This document shows, piece by piece, positions 34,904 through 46,800 of a stretch of DNA of 64,000 nucleotides. Source of the DNA: Cheilinus undulatus (Eukaryota; Chordata; Actinopteri; Labriformes; Labridae). Both the position numbers and the translations under genes were made by a program. The notes below the pieces were generated by a model. That model was not told the DNA's origin. It saw only the letters and a program-made list of their open reading frames with translations, and searched no databases. The first letter of the stretch is position 1; each line of letters begins with the position of its first letter. Location of the stretch: the NCBI RefSeq assembly GCF_018320785.1, contig NC_054877.1, positions 10,249,030 through 10,313,029 on the forward strand. Reading direction: 5' to 3'.

Positions 34904-35675
34904 GCTTTGTGAGCTGAGTTTTAGCCACATTGGCTATGTTAGCCATGTAGCTATGTTATCGGCAGCTTACACTGCTAAAGAGATATGTAGATAAAGTATA
35001 TATGTAGCTTACATAGCAGCTTTGTGAGCTAAGCTTTAGCTACATCTGCTATATGTTAGCTACATAGCTGCAGTATCTACATAGCCTAAGCAGCTAATGG
35101 GGTTACGTAGATAAAGTGTCTATGTAGCTTACATAGCGGCTTTGTGAGCTTAGCTTTAGCTACGTTGACTATGTTAGCTACATAGCTATGTTATCTACAT
35201 AGCTTACAGACCTAATGTAGCTACATAGATAAAGTACCTATGTAGCTTAAATGGCAGCTATTTTAACTGAGCTTTAGCTACATTGGCTATGTTAGCTATG
35301 TAGCTATGTTATCTACATAGCTAACACTGCTAAATAGCTAACACTGATAAATAGATATGTAGATAAAGTACCTATGTAGCTTACATAGCTGCTTTGTGAG
35401 CTAAGCTTTAGCTACACTTACTATGTTAGCTACATAGCTGCATTATCTATGTAGCTTACATAGCGGCTTTCTGAGCTTAGCTTTAGCTACATTTACCATG
35501 TTTGCTATGTAGCTGCATTACCGTTATAGCTTACAGACCTAATTGAGCTACATAGATGAGGTACCTATGTAGTTTAAATAGCAGCTTTTATGGTCTTAGC
35601 TTAGGCTACATTGACTACATTAGCTACTGAGCTACGTAGATAAAGTATCTTTGTTGCTTCATAGCTGATAAACCC
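34904..35675. repeat. Seven-unit ~118-bp tandem array ('tagctacatag')
   Basis: Units start at about 34904, 35019, 35139, 35257, 35391, 35466 and 35584, giving spacings of 115, 120, 118, 134, 75 and 118. Each begins 'gctttgtgagct' or a variant, then 'agctttagctacat', 'ctatgttagctacatag', 'tatctacatagc', 'gtagataaagt' and 'ctatgtagcttacatagc'. The fifth unit is shortened. Units are rich in self-complementary pieces, such as 'ctatgtag…ctacatag', so a single strand could fold into hairpins. No coding frame. Confidence 0.85.
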
Positions 35676-36009
35676 TAACCCTGGAAGGAAGGCCTTGGCA
35701 CTGCAAAACTGCCCAGTTTTTCTCACAATATGTGCAATGCATCCACCAATAATAAAAGCTGCTAAAATTAATTATTGAAATTAATGAAATTAATTAATAA
35801 AAAGACACCACAGTTCAAAAGAAGCAAGTAAACAGTGGAGGTACTTTGAGCTTTGATGTACTCAGTGGGGCTGCACTATAAGCAAGCAACGTGATCCCTA
35901 AGAGAGCATCCACATCCGGTAACAAGCACCTGGCCTAGCAGTTGCCAGTCTGTGCCAGGGGCAGCAATTATGATGTGTCATAAGACAAGAAGTGATACTG
36001 CGGCACAGG

Positions 36010-36255
36010 TGTGTTTTAGGTAGGATGAATCAACTTTTCTCTCTTTCTACTGCAGAAAGGGGGATACCAGGTTTTGCAGAGTGTATAAAACACACTAGTG
36101 TGATTGGCATCAGATTCAGGCAGAGAATTGATATTTTAAGTAAAATGTTGTACTAAAATGTATGGACTTTTTATGGACGAAAATGTGACTAAATAATTTT
36201 TTTGTTTTCATCGACTAAAACTAGACTGAAACTGAAACTAAAAGGTGTACAGGGT
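36010..36255. repeat. Fragment of the 'gactaaaact' family
   Basis: Shares 'ctgcagaaagggggatacc' and 'aggttttgcagagtg', then 'ggactttttatggacgaaaat' and 'cgactaaaactagactgaaa' with 2762-3240 and 54029-54580. It is shorter, without the left end. Confidence 0.55.
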
Positions 36256-36779
36256 TCTGATCACTGCAAAAAAAAAAGTCTCTGAGTAACCTAATGTCAA
36301 CATGAACTTGACTTAAGATCTCTGACCCTGAATTAGTGCTGCGTCTGAGCCAAATGTGGCTATGAGTTGTTCCACTTCCTGTTCAGTGTCAGGTGCAGAG
36401 AGTGTTGCTGATTGTGCTGCATTTTGAAACTGTATACGCAAGGACATCTCACTATGAAAGAGAGTTCACTCATCTGTTTACACCAGCGAAGACAGAAGAG
36501 GAGAAAGAGAGGAGTCAGCATAAGGTATTGAACATATTGAACTTTTCATGGCCCAGCCCAGTCAAAATCAAAGAGTGTCATGTAGCTTTGGGGTTTTCTG
36601 AAGTCTTACTTGTCACAGCTGTTTTATGAACATGTGCAATATAAAGGAGCAAATGTGGTGTTAGTTGTTATTAGTGTGTGCTTCTCTTTAAAGAAGTTTA
36701 CTGATGTGTTTTATTGATTGATTTGTCTTCAAATACTACTGTGGAGGGAAAATTTCCATACAAGGTAAAAAAAACTGAA

Positions 36780-37265
36780 TCACGTCGTACCTGATCACAA
36801 CATCTATCACAGAATGCCACATAGTATCCTATCACATGCTGTCCTTTTATAACGAAACACATCATATCAAGTTGTCAGGTCATAGTGTTTCATATCATAC
36901 GTATTATTCCATACTTTTCTGTATTGTACTTTTTGTAATGAACTGATTTTATGATGTATTGTGTTATTTATAATTTTGTGGCAAACTTGACACTTATTTG
37001 TATTGTTAGTATCATTGTATTGTAAAAAATATATTAAAAAAACTGCTGTGTAGTATTGTACTGGGTGGTGCCATATCATGTCTAATTGTATTTCAATGTT
37101 TTCACCTAATGTCAGGCCATATCAAGACATACAGTATCATATTATGATTTATGTCATATCATATTATTTCATGTCATACCGTAAGGTTCCTGTCATGTCA
37201 TCTCATACCATAGTATTCCACGTTATAAAATGTCATGCCATGCAATATCATGTCATGTAATTTTA
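36780..37265. repeat. CAT-rich degenerate array, left part
   Basis: Dense 'atatcatgtcatatcat'-type phrases with no fixed period, running up to the inserted repeat at 37270 and resuming at 37612. The short open frames in it are Ile/Met/His/Tyr-rich by composition. Confidence 0.75.
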
Positions 37266-37269
37266 GGTT

Positions 37270-37610
37270 ATTATCAAGGGGCTGCACGGCAACACAGGGG
37301 TTAGTGCTGTTGCCCCGTAGCAAGAAGGTCCTGGGTTTCTCTTCCTGGTCGGGCCCTGTCTGTGTGGAGTTTGCGTGTTCTTCCCCTGCATGTGTGGGTT
37401 TTCTCTGGGTACTCCGGCTACCTCCCACCTCCTAAAAACATGCTCGTTAGGTAAAGTAATGACTCTAAATTGGCTGTGAGTGTGAGTGTGCCTGATCAAT
37501 CGTCTCTATATGTCAGCCCTATGATTGACTGGCGACCAGTCCAGTCCTCTAACCCAATGCCAGCTGGCCCCAGAGATCCCCAACGGGATAAGCAGTATAA
37601 AAAATGAATG
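37270..37610 (+). mobile_element. Fish short interspersed repeat, well preserved copy
   Basis: Runs from 'ggggctgcacggcaacacagg' through 'tgtgtggagtttgcgtgttc', 'ctctgggtactccggctacc', 'gactctaaattggctgtg' and 'gactggcgaccagtcc' to 'gggataagcagtataaaaaa', with a 'tgaatgaatgg' tail. The phrase order is that of a repeat found in very many teleost genomes. I cannot name the family with certainty. It splits the CAT-rich array in two. The 'ggttagtgctgttgcc' to 'ggtcctgggttt' spacing recalls a tRNA-like head. Confidence 0.75.
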
Positions 37611-37611
37611 A

Positions 37612-37736
37612 ATGGATATCATGTCAAGACATGCCATATTTTATGGTACTGAGTAATTAAACGTTGTATTAAACCATGTAATTTCATTTCCTATCATGTT
37701 ATATCATATGTCATATCTTATCATATATCATACAGG
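37612..37736. repeat. CAT-rich degenerate array, right part
   Basis: Continuation of the array interrupted at 37270, with 'atatcatgtcaagacatgcc' through 'tatcatatatcataca'. Confidence 0.7.
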
Positions 37737-37739
37737 GTT

Positions 37740-37863
37740 TTTTTACACTGCAGCTGTCTTAGCCAGGACACTCTTGCAAAAGAGATTTTTAATCTCAATG
37801 AGGTTTTATGGTTATGACATTATTATGGTTATGGTTTATGTTTAAATAAAGGTTAAATTAAAA
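37740..37863 (+). mobile_element. LINE 3' end fragment
   Basis: The phrases 'tgtcttagccaggacactc', 'agagatttttaatctcaatg' and the terminal 'taaataaaggttaaatta' are the plus-strand equivalent of the 3' end of the LINE at 45605-46800, where the same text reads in reverse complement. A 5'-truncated copy. Confidence 0.65.
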
Positions 37864-39239
37864 AAAATTACTGCAGGTTTGTGCGATCATGTGACGCGCA
37901 AATGCAGCCATCAGGAGTGACTGGTGAGAGAGGAAAGTTAGTACATTAAAGCTCTAAATGGGTCTGTACGCTGCAGTTATCTTCAGAAAGTATCTACACT
38001 ATGACTAGTGACTATGATCCCTACACTTTATAAAAGTAATTATTTTCCAATTCAGATCTCTTAAAAGAGACTGATTTCCCACTTTAACTGCTTTAAACTG
38101 AGGCTTTTAAACTGGGCTTGCTGCCAGTTTCCCTTGAGATTTTTAAACTTTGGGTTTTTTGCCTAAAAGTTTCATTATGATCAGGACACAAAAGCAGCTG
38201 AAGGATGTTTTTGGCACTTTGAATGGTTGAAAAAGTCATGAACAGCTTAGAACTTGGGCATTTAAATAGTATCATCCTATGCAGAAATCACTTATTGCCC
38301 TCTGTCTTGAGTTTTTCACTGCAGCATGATAAACCTGTTGTGTTGTTTCTCATTTTATCCTATCCTTTTCTACTGGAACCTATTATAGATAATTTAATGT
38401 AGCGTGAAAATAGGTCTGAGAAGTTCCCCCTTGTTGCGTTTGCCTGCACTTCCCTCACCAATATTTTATGAAAAGTACACAACCTGAAAATAAAAATAGC
38501 ATGTAGGCTTCAATCATCATCATGAGCCCTAGTCATTTCAGTGTAGTAAATCATCAATAAACTAGCACACCATCCGTCTACTCTTGGTGTTTTCCACAAG
38601 GTTGTGTAATTGTTCAAAAACCAAGAATAAAATTAAAAAAAACCCAGCTCAACTTTTTCACTCACTGAGTCTCTCAACTTCTCACCAAAATCTCCAACTA
38701 TGGTGTTTATGATAAGGGAAATTACCCACAGATGTAAAATACTGGCGTGAAAATAAAGTTTATTATATAATATTAGGACCTTTGCGGTTAAAACAAGAAG
38801 TTCCCAACAACCAAAGTTCTGTCTACTGTACAAATACAAAAATATCTGAATGTAAATTTTGTGTTTTAAGATGTTTTGCACTGATCATGAAGTGAAACTG
38901 ACTTTGTATGTGTTTCTATTTTAGGGAGACTGAACACACCGTTACTTTGCTTCCTCCATACCAGTGTCATTCAACACATTCTGGCACAGAAGAGTCAAAT
39001 GTTTGACACCTTTTCAGTAAATCACAGGTACTTAGTGGGGAAATCAAACAGGGAACAGTCAGTCATGTGTCCTTTGTTGTGGATCATTCACTGCCTGTAA
39101 TTCCCTATGACAACAGTAACAAAAAGTTTGGGGTATTCAGCCCAGTGGTGGCTGGTTGTGTCATAAGGTAATCACATTTTCTCACTGAAAATGAAACAAT
39201 CCTGACAGAAACCACAGAGTAAGTCAAATGTTATATTTG
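37864..39239. other. Non-coding interval
   Basis: No gene or recognisable element. Confidence 0.4.
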
Positions 39240-40395
39240 AAAAATAGTGCCTATAAAAATTATCTTCCCCCTTGCTTTACCCTTTTACTGGTTTTGTAAT
39301 CAATCATGATCAAAATGATTTGGATTTTTTTGACAAACTATTTTGCAAAAAATCTTTAATATCAAAGTGAAAGCAGATTTCTACAAAGTAATGCCAAGTG
39401 AATAAAAATATGTAAGGTAAAATAGGTGACTGCAGAAATATTCACCCCTTCAAGTCAGTATTTAGTAGAGACACCTTTGGCTGCAATCACAGCACTGAGT
39501 CTGTGTGTATAGGCCTCAATCTATGATAGGACTTCACATCTGGACACTGTAATTTTACTCCTTTCTTCTTTACAAAACTACTCAAGCTCTGTCAGGTTCC
39601 ACAGGGATCAGGCGTAAACAGCTATTTTCAATTCCAGCTACAAATTCTCTATTGGATCGAGGTCTGGGCTTTAACTGGCCCAATCCAGAGCATTCACCTC
39701 GTTGTCTTTAAGCTGTGTAGCTTTCACTGTATGCTTCAGGTCATTGTCTTGCTGGAAAATAAATCTTCTCCCAAACCATAGTTCTCTTGCAGCCTGAAGA
39801 ATATTGTCCCCCTGGATTTTCCTATCATTTGCAGCATTCATTTTACCCTCTGCCTTTACAGGCCTTCCAGGGCCAACTGCTGAGAAGCATCCCCAGAACA
39901 TGATGTTGCCACCACCGTGCTTCACAGTGGGGATGGTGTGTTTGTGTTGATGTGCAGTGTTTGGTGCCAGGCAAACATAGCGTTTTGTCTGATGGCCAAA
40001 AAGCACAATATTACCTGTACCCAGAGTCTCTCCCATCTCAGCTGCTGAAGCTTGTAACTCCTTCAGAGTAGTCAAAGATGTCCTGGAGGCCTTTCTCATT
40101 TCTTGCGCGATCAGTTTGAGAGGACAGCCTGATCTAGGCAGATTTGATAATGGATTTTACCTGAGATTCAGGGGATGTTCAGTCACTTAGAAATCTTTTT
40201 GTATCAATCCCCTGACTGATACTTTTTAATAATTGTTTCTCTGAGCTGCTTGGAGTGTTCTTTTGTCTTCATGGTGTAATGGTAGCCAGGAATACTGATT
40301 AACCAGTGACTGGACCTTCCAGACATATGTGTCTTTATACTACAATCACTTGAGACACATTTATTGCACTCAGGTGATCCTAAGTCTTGTGAGCT
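39240..40395 (-). mobile_element. Tc1-like transposon, degenerate
   Basis: The left end 'agtgcctataaaaattatc' at 39246 is a terminal repeat of a common fish Tc1 family. On the minus strand the transposase starts at about 40302 (MKTKEHSKQLRETIIKKYQSGD), with helix-turn-helix remnants, then a long piece at 40099-39671 with [26 protein letters not shown] and FQQDNDLKHT (the second catalytic Asp), and SPDLDPIENL in another frame. Frameshifts and stops inactivate it. The right terminus is missing; the text stops at about 40380 where another piece begins in reverse orientation. Confidence 0.85.
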
Positions 40396-40525
40396 GAACA
40401 TCACCACAAACACACCATCCCCACTGTGAAGCACAGTGGTGGCAGCATCATGCTGTGGGGATGCTTCTCAGCAGTCGGCCCTGGAAGGCTTGTAAGGATA
40501 GAGTAAAGGGCCAAATGAATGCAGC
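40396..40525 (+). mobile_element. Tc1 transposase piece in inverted orientation
   Basis: The plus strand reads [35 protein letters not shown] sequence, the same part of the transposase as minus 39940-39830. It therefore lies head to head with the preceding element. Confidence 0.75.
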
Positions 40526-42129
40526 AAATGTAGCTTTCCCTGGTTAAAAAAATGAAGAAGTAAAGCTTGTTTACAGTTCAACTACCACATGTGTCTGTGT
40601 GGCTGACATTTTGTTGCCTGTGTGCAAGTATTTCTCAACACTAGAGAGTCACGTGATCAACTTCCTCTGTTTTTCTTAAAATGTTGGTTTCAAGAATGGT
40701 GCGTTCAGGGTTTGTATGTGTGAGTGTTTTTTGGATCCTGTTGGCGTTGGTGTTAGCAGGCTTACCTCCGTTTTATTCATCCTTAGAAACTCCTTTTCTC
40801 CATCCCTGCAGCCTTTAGCTCTTTATCCTGTCTGTTGAATATTTATTTGCTGTTTTGCTCAGTTTTTCACTTCCTTCCGCCGTCGCTCTCGCTGTCCCAG
40901 TCTGGGTAAAAAACACCGGCACGGGTTCAGAGAGAGTTTAAAGACCTGCTGCTTTCTAACAATCACAGACTCAGGCTGTTGAGATTTGTTCAGCACCATT
41001 CAGTCACTTTTACCTTCACCCATGCATATGTAATTAGAACATTAGACATGAATTAACCAAATGAAGGAGATTAGCATAATCAAAGGGTACATTTGAACTG
41101 ATATCTGGTATATCCTGAGACCTGAACTTTAGTTTGGAATGCTTTTTTAGTTTCTCACACTTATTTGAGATCAGTAAGACTTAATTTGTTTAAAAAATTA
41201 GCCTGGTCCTGAATAGGAATTAGTTCAGTCAGAACCACTTCATTATGAAAAGTACACATGAGTTGTGGTAATAAATTTCCCTTTATTTGCAGATTTGCAA
41301 AAGCAGCTTGCAGAGGGAGCAGCAAAGCATAGCCAAGCTAAAGCAGTGCAAATATGGCAGCATGAGTGCAATTAGGCAGTAGCCAGTCTTATTAATTCGA
41401 TATGGAAATGATAAAAAAAAAGAACCTCCATTTCTCCTGTTTTTTTGCAGCTTTTGCAGCCAGCAGATGGCGACAAATACCCAACATCCTCTCTGCATTC
41501 ACAGGAGGTCTACAGTGTCTCTCACGTGTGTTTGTGTGCACGGCAACACTTCCATGAAATTCTCAGGGCAGCTTTGCTTCTTTCTCGTGGGAGCGAGGCT
41601 GCAGTCTGTTCACCTTGGGACAAACAATCATGGGGTCAGATTTGAGCTTGAAAACAACACTAAATATACTGTTCTCTTTACAAACGTTCAAGGGGATGTG
41701 AGATAATTAAGATCTTACATGGGTTTGTAACAGCTCTGGTATGTGCAATTCCCCCTGTTTGGATCAGTTTTTGTAAGGAGTGTATAACTTAGCCTGTACG
41801 ACATTTCTGTTTTAGACTGTTGTTTGTGTACTTGATGTCAGAATAATGGTTATATTCTTCAAAGTTTGGTAAACCCCCACTTTACAATAAGGTACATAGA
41901 AAGGAGCACATATAGTCACACGGTAACTGAGTGAATGTAAACTAAGATGAGGATGAACTGTCCCTTGTCTATAGTGCGTGAGCATTTAGGTCTAAGCAGC
42001 GGTCTGTAAATTGAGCGGACTCACCAGTAAAAGCGCTTTGTTTTCATATGTTTTAAGAGTTTATAGCAATTTTACTCAACCCTGCACACCCAAAGAGCCA
42101 AATTGTTGAAAAATACCTTTGCAAAAGCC
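40526..42129. other. Non-coding interval with a CTCF-like motif
   Basis: No gene seen. The only notable site is the CTCF-core-like sequence at 41460-41472, listed separately. Confidence 0.35.
41460..41472 (+). promoter_or_regulatory. CTCF core-like motif, plus orientation
   Basis: CCAGCAGATGGCG fits the vertebrate CTCF core (CCASYAGRKGGC). A motif match alone; binding is not shown. Confidence 0.35.
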
Positions 42130-42600
42130 ACAACCTAAGTGGTGAAAAGTTGGTGAAGGTGGCAATAAAAATAAGTTAAACCTGGCAAAATAGGTGAAAA
42201 AGCTGCAAAAAAGTGGTGAGATATAGGTAAACAGGGGCAAAAATAGGCAGAAAATGGCAAAAACTGGGTGGCAAGTGACAAAAATGTGGGAAAAAAAAGG
42301 GGCAGAAATGGGTGGGACTTGACAAAAAATTACCTACAGGTGGCAATAATGATAAAAAAGCGACAAAAACATGGGAAAACAATGAGCGAAAAGTGACAAA
42401 AAAATTGGCAAAAAGCAGCAAAAAGGTGAGGGAAAATGGTGACATGCAATGGCAGGATGCACTTTCAATGGGCAAAAAGTGGCAAAAAAAAGAGAAAGAA
42501 TGCAATTTATTTTAGCAGGATAAAAGGCAAAAAGTGTATAAAAAAGGGGGCAAAAAATTGCTAATTAGGGCAATGGAAATGTACAGACAAAAAATAAATG
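42130..42600. repeat. Degenerate low-complexity array ('aaaagtggcaaaaa')
   Basis: Irregular 'ggcaaaaatgggtgg', 'gtgacaaaaa' and 'ggcaaaaagtgg' phrases, complementary in kind to the array at 18290-19345. It produces open frames on both strands that are not coding. Confidence 0.7.
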
Positions 42601-43404
42601 TTGACAATTAAGTTTGACAATTAAGGCCTACTGTGTAAGTGTGGGAAACAAATTGCAATGGATTATTCTGAGGTCAAAGTTTCTCTTTTTTTTATGGTTT
42701 TCCAGGAGAATAATATTTCAAATTTAGACATGAAAGAGGTCACAAAAGACGGAAAAGAGTATCACTCGTTTATAGATTTTTAGAGGTTAAAATTATGGAC
42801 TGTAACATTTGTGATCAATTAAGATGCGTAAAAAAAAAAAAGTAGTTATAACAGATCTTTAATGGACATGAACTTTTATATACTAGTTAAAACACCTAAT
42901 AAGAGCCTGTATATTTAGATTTTATACTTAAGTTTGTTTAGTTTTTATTTAACTTCATATTTAATTTTTTTTCTGTGCATTGAAAGCAAAGCTAACCAGC
43001 GTTAGATTCCTTGTTGCATAAGAATACTGTACTTGCCCATGAAGCTGACTCTAATTCTGACTCTAAAATTGTTTTTTTTAAGTCATTTTTTTAGATTATC
43101 TTTTAGTTTGCCTGTTATTCTAATGTGTGTGTTTTCCCTGGCTTTTGTTCAGGTTATTAATCAACTTATGTTATCATTACTGAATAAATCTCATATTTCC
43201 ATCGTCAAGGCCTCCCTCTTTCTCCCCGTTTACATCTGTATCTCTCTTTCTGTTAAATAATTCTCTTTCTCTTAGTTACACATCTGGGATAAAAGCTTAC
43301 AGGACCCATGATCAGCTAGTTATTACACTGTTTACCTGTGGGTTGTTGCCATCACACAGATATGCATCCATCAGTATGACTAATAATAGGCCTTCAGTGC
43401 AAAG

Positions 43405-43972
43405 CTATGGTGGCCAAGAAGGGCAAAAAACTGCAAAAAAATACACTGAGACAAACACACAGTATATTCATGAACACTGCAAATAAAAGAGCATCTGCAA
43501 ACATTAATTCAAATGTAACAACTGAAACCTACTGCAAATTTAACAGCACGCTGCATCAGCTGTGGTTCAGTCATTAGATGCGTTTTGGATGTTTGCAGGG
43601 GCTTTTTAATTTGAAGTGTTGTTGAGTTTGCAGAATGTCTGTCCACATTTATGTCCTTTTGGCTGTGGCTGGTCTTGAATGATCTTTTATCTTTTTTAGT
43701 CTGAAACATTTGTCCTGTGCAGTTGTTTTTGAGTGTGCATGCTTTTTTAAGCTACTGTGGTAGCAGTGTGTCTGATATTTATACTGCACATATTTCAGCT
43801 TTTAGCAGTGCATTTGTTAAATCTGCAGCATGTTTGTACGATTTGCAATTTATCTCACTCATTGCATTCATTTTTGACTTTTGCACGTGCTTTTTAATTT
43901 GCAGCATTTTTTAATGTGCTGTACTATGCTTTTAGTGTAAGTCATTTTATTTTCCCTTCTTGGTCAACATAC
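43405..43972. mobile_element. Possible inverted-repeat MITE
   Basis: 'ggccaagaagggcaaaa' at 43412 and 'ttttcccttcttggtc' at about 43950 are inverted copies. Between them, 'tgcaaa'-type phrases on the left and 'tttgca'-type phrases on the right also mirror one another. The target-site duplication is not clear. Confidence 0.5.
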
Positions 43973-44044
43973 TTATGCAGTATGTAAGAGGAAATATGAT
44001 TGGCTGATGCTACAACTAAGGCAGCTCAGCTGTTTATACTGTAG

Positions 44045-44057
44045 CTCCCCCTGCTGG
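44045..44057 (-). promoter_or_regulatory. CTCF core-like motif, minus orientation
   Basis: The minus strand reads CCAGCAGGGGGAG, a close match to the CTCF core. It faces the plus-strand motif at 41460. Binding is not shown. Confidence 0.4.
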
Positions 44058-44879
44058 TGAGAGAGAGCATCACTGTCAGATCAGCAGATCAAGTCCTTAT
44101 AATAATTTCACTGATGGATTGTAAAAGTCAGCAGAAGAATCAGTTCAGTAGCACAGGGGACAACTGAAAGGGTTTATGCAGTTTTAAACTGAAATGGAAA
44201 AACAGTTCAAAGTTCAGCTCACAGCTTTTTTAATTAGCAAAGCTTAACTAAACAGCTACTCTATAGAGTCAGACTCAAAAATAACCACACTATTTCTCTT
44301 CACTGCTAAAACATCATATATTTTGAAGATTTCTTCAAGGTTAAACTGATCAATCAAAATCACATTTGGGTGTTGTTTTGCATGTTTAGAGGCCGGGTCA
44401 CTGTCAGGGTGCATTCAGGGACAGCGAGGCTCAGGGAGATACTGCTGAGGATGCTGCATGTGATGGCGTGAGCTCCGGTGCTGCAGAGGAGCTCAGCAGA
44501 CCTCCAGCAGATGTTACATCCCTCTGTGTTCACTTCAGATTAACCTCAGAAAGACTACAGGAACATCCATTAGTGTTTGAGTTACATAAGAGACACATGA
44601 GGCAAGTGAAGAGGAAACTCTCCAAACAATGAATGAATTCCTCTCAGGTTCTTACAGAGATCATTTCAGTACAATATGTGTTTTCACACATTTCTGTTGT
44701 GTATTCATTACACAATTTGTTATATTTTAGAATTTCATTTTTTATCCATCACAAGCTCAGCAATGAGCAACATTTAGCAAAGCTACAGTGGCAAAGAAAA
44801 ATTTCCCTATAACAGGCAGAAACATTGAGAAGGAGTGGATCCATGTTGAGAAGCCATCCGGCAAAGCTGTGTTGGGGTT

Positions 44880-45550
44880 GAAAGATAGAAAAGGGAGATG
44901 CAGAAAGAGAGAAAGGGGAGATTTAGAGACAGATAAAGTGAAGAGGGAGATGCAGAAAAAGATAAAGAGAGATGTCAACAAAGGAAAGAGGAAGATGAAG
45001 ATAGGGAGAAAAGGGAGAAGCAGAAAGAGAGAGAGATGATGACAGAGCTTAAGGGAAATGCAGGCATGGAGAAGAGGGTGATGCAGAAAGGGAGGGGAGA
45101 GCTGCAGAGACTGAGAACGTGGTGATAAAGAAAGAGGGAAGGGGGAGATGCAAAAGAGAGACAAGGCACATGCCAAAAAAGAAAAGAGGGTGACAAAGAT
45201 AGGTGAGAAGGGGGACAGGCTGAATGAGAGAAAGAAGCAGAAAGGGTAAGGAATAGGAAAATGATGAGAGAATTAAGAGGGAGATGCAGAAAGAGGAAGG
45301 ATGTAAATGCTGAAAGAGAAAGAAGGTAAATGCAGAAGATAGGAGAGGAAGATGCAGAAAAAAGAAAAGGGACATGCAAAAAAGAGAAAAGAGATGCAGA
45401 ATGAGAGCAGAGGGAGATGCAGAAAAAAGAAGAGAGGGATGCAGAAAGAGAGAAGAGGAAGACACTGAAAGAGATTAAAGGTAGATGCAGATAGGAAGAA
45501 GAGGGAATTACAGTGAAAGAGAAGATGGAGAGGCAGAGAGAGAAAAGAAT
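44880..45550. repeat. Purine-strand array ('gggagatgcagaaagagag')
   Basis: About 650 bp in which nearly every base on the plus strand is A or G apart from regular 'atgc' interruptions. Units of roughly 25-35 bp run 'agggagatgcagaaagagagaaga'. The strand asymmetry creates long Ser/Leu/Phe-rich open frames on the minus strand (up to 194 codons) that I judge not to be genes. Confidence 0.8.
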
Positions 45551-45604
45551 ATGGAGCATAAAGTCAAAAACAATACTTTCAACATTAATAATATCAGATA
45601 ACTT

Positions 45605-46800
45605 ATTTATTTATTTAACCAGGAAAATGTAATTGAGATTAAAAATCTAATTTACAAGAGTACCCTGGCCAAGACAGGCAGCAGCACATTTAACAAAGGC
45701 ACAGACACAAAAAAACAAAGCAATTTAAATCACAGAGATACCAAATCTGAGTCATAGATCAGAATGTCATCAGTCAAAATATCTACAGCCTGATATCATC
45801 CTCCAGTTCCTTCAATCTACCTTTATAAAGATTTAAAGAGACAGCTCCTCAAGAAAAAAGGTCTCCTGAAGAAGATTCCAGGCTGCAGGAGAAGCATACC
45901 TGAAACTCTTTTTACCCATTTCAAGACGAACTTTGGGTACAGAGAGCAACAGTAAATCCGGTGACTGAGTCACAGAGCGAAGGCTGTAGCTTCCAGAACT
46001 TTTGACATGAATGAAATCACACAAGTATGATGGAAGCAGATTTAGTAAAGCCTTATAAATAAGGATGTGCCAATGATTTAGCCTACCTGTGGCCAAAGAA
46101 GGCCAACCAACTCAATCATACAGAGTACAATCTTGAGTTAGGGACTTAAGGTTTGTTATAAACCTCAGTGCCCAATGGTACACAATATCTAAAGATTTAA
46201 TTAATGCAGAGATTGTGTTTGTGGTATGTCGCCATTACTTCACTGTAATCAATCAGAGACAGAAAAGTGGCAGAAACATGTATTTTATTTGCTTCAAACA
46301 AAAAACAAGACTTATTCCTAAAATAAAAAAAACAGTCTCAGCTTTAACTTCTTTATAAGATGATCAATATGAAGCTTAAAAGTCAAAGAATCATCAATCA
46401 AGGATCAAAGATATTTCTAAGAAGATACAGACTCAATCACATCACCCTGAGACGTAGTGACAGAAGGAAGGTTTGGCTCCTTTTTCTTTGAGTTTGAAAA
46501 CATCATGAGTTTGGTTTTGTCCAGATTCAGAACCAGTTTTAATTTCCACAGTTTCCTGTACAATATCAAAAGCTTCCTGTAAACGACAGAGAGGCTGATG
46601 CTGTTTAGGAGCAGAACAAGAAATGACAGTGTCATCGGCATATAAATTAACATTTGCATTGAGAACATTATGCCTGATACTGTTGATATTCAGTGTAAAT
46701 AACAGCAGTCCCAAGACTGAGCCCTGAGGCATTCCATTTTTAACATCAAGATATTTAGAAGTGATTCCTTCAGCCTGCACAGACTGGGTTCTGTTAGATA
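45605..46800 (-). mobile_element. LINE with reverse-transcriptase core, degenerate
   Basis: On the minus strand at 46780-46442 a frame reads GMPQGSVLGLLLFTLNIN…NLYADDTVIS: the RT motif with the YADD catalytic box at 46642-46631. Then KLVLNLDKTKLMMFS, and at 46096-45833 the C-terminal SYSLRSVTQSPDLLLLSVPKVRLEMGKKSFRYASPAAWNLLQ. This order is typical of Rex1/L2-like fish LINEs. The 3' end is 'gattaaaaatctcttt'-like sequence with an AT tail near 45607. The 5' part, with endonuclease, is missing, and frames are interrupted. Not active. Confidence 0.85.

Noticed and set aside
42176..42515. Open frames on both strands at the 'ggcaaaaagtgg' array
   Set aside because: Same explanation: repeat composition, overlapping frames, no recognisable domain.
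44975..45559. 194-codon minus-strand open frame rich in Ser, Leu and Phe
   Set aside because: It lies wholly in the purine-strand array; the frame stays open because pyrimidine-rich codons lack stops. No motif, promoter or splice context.
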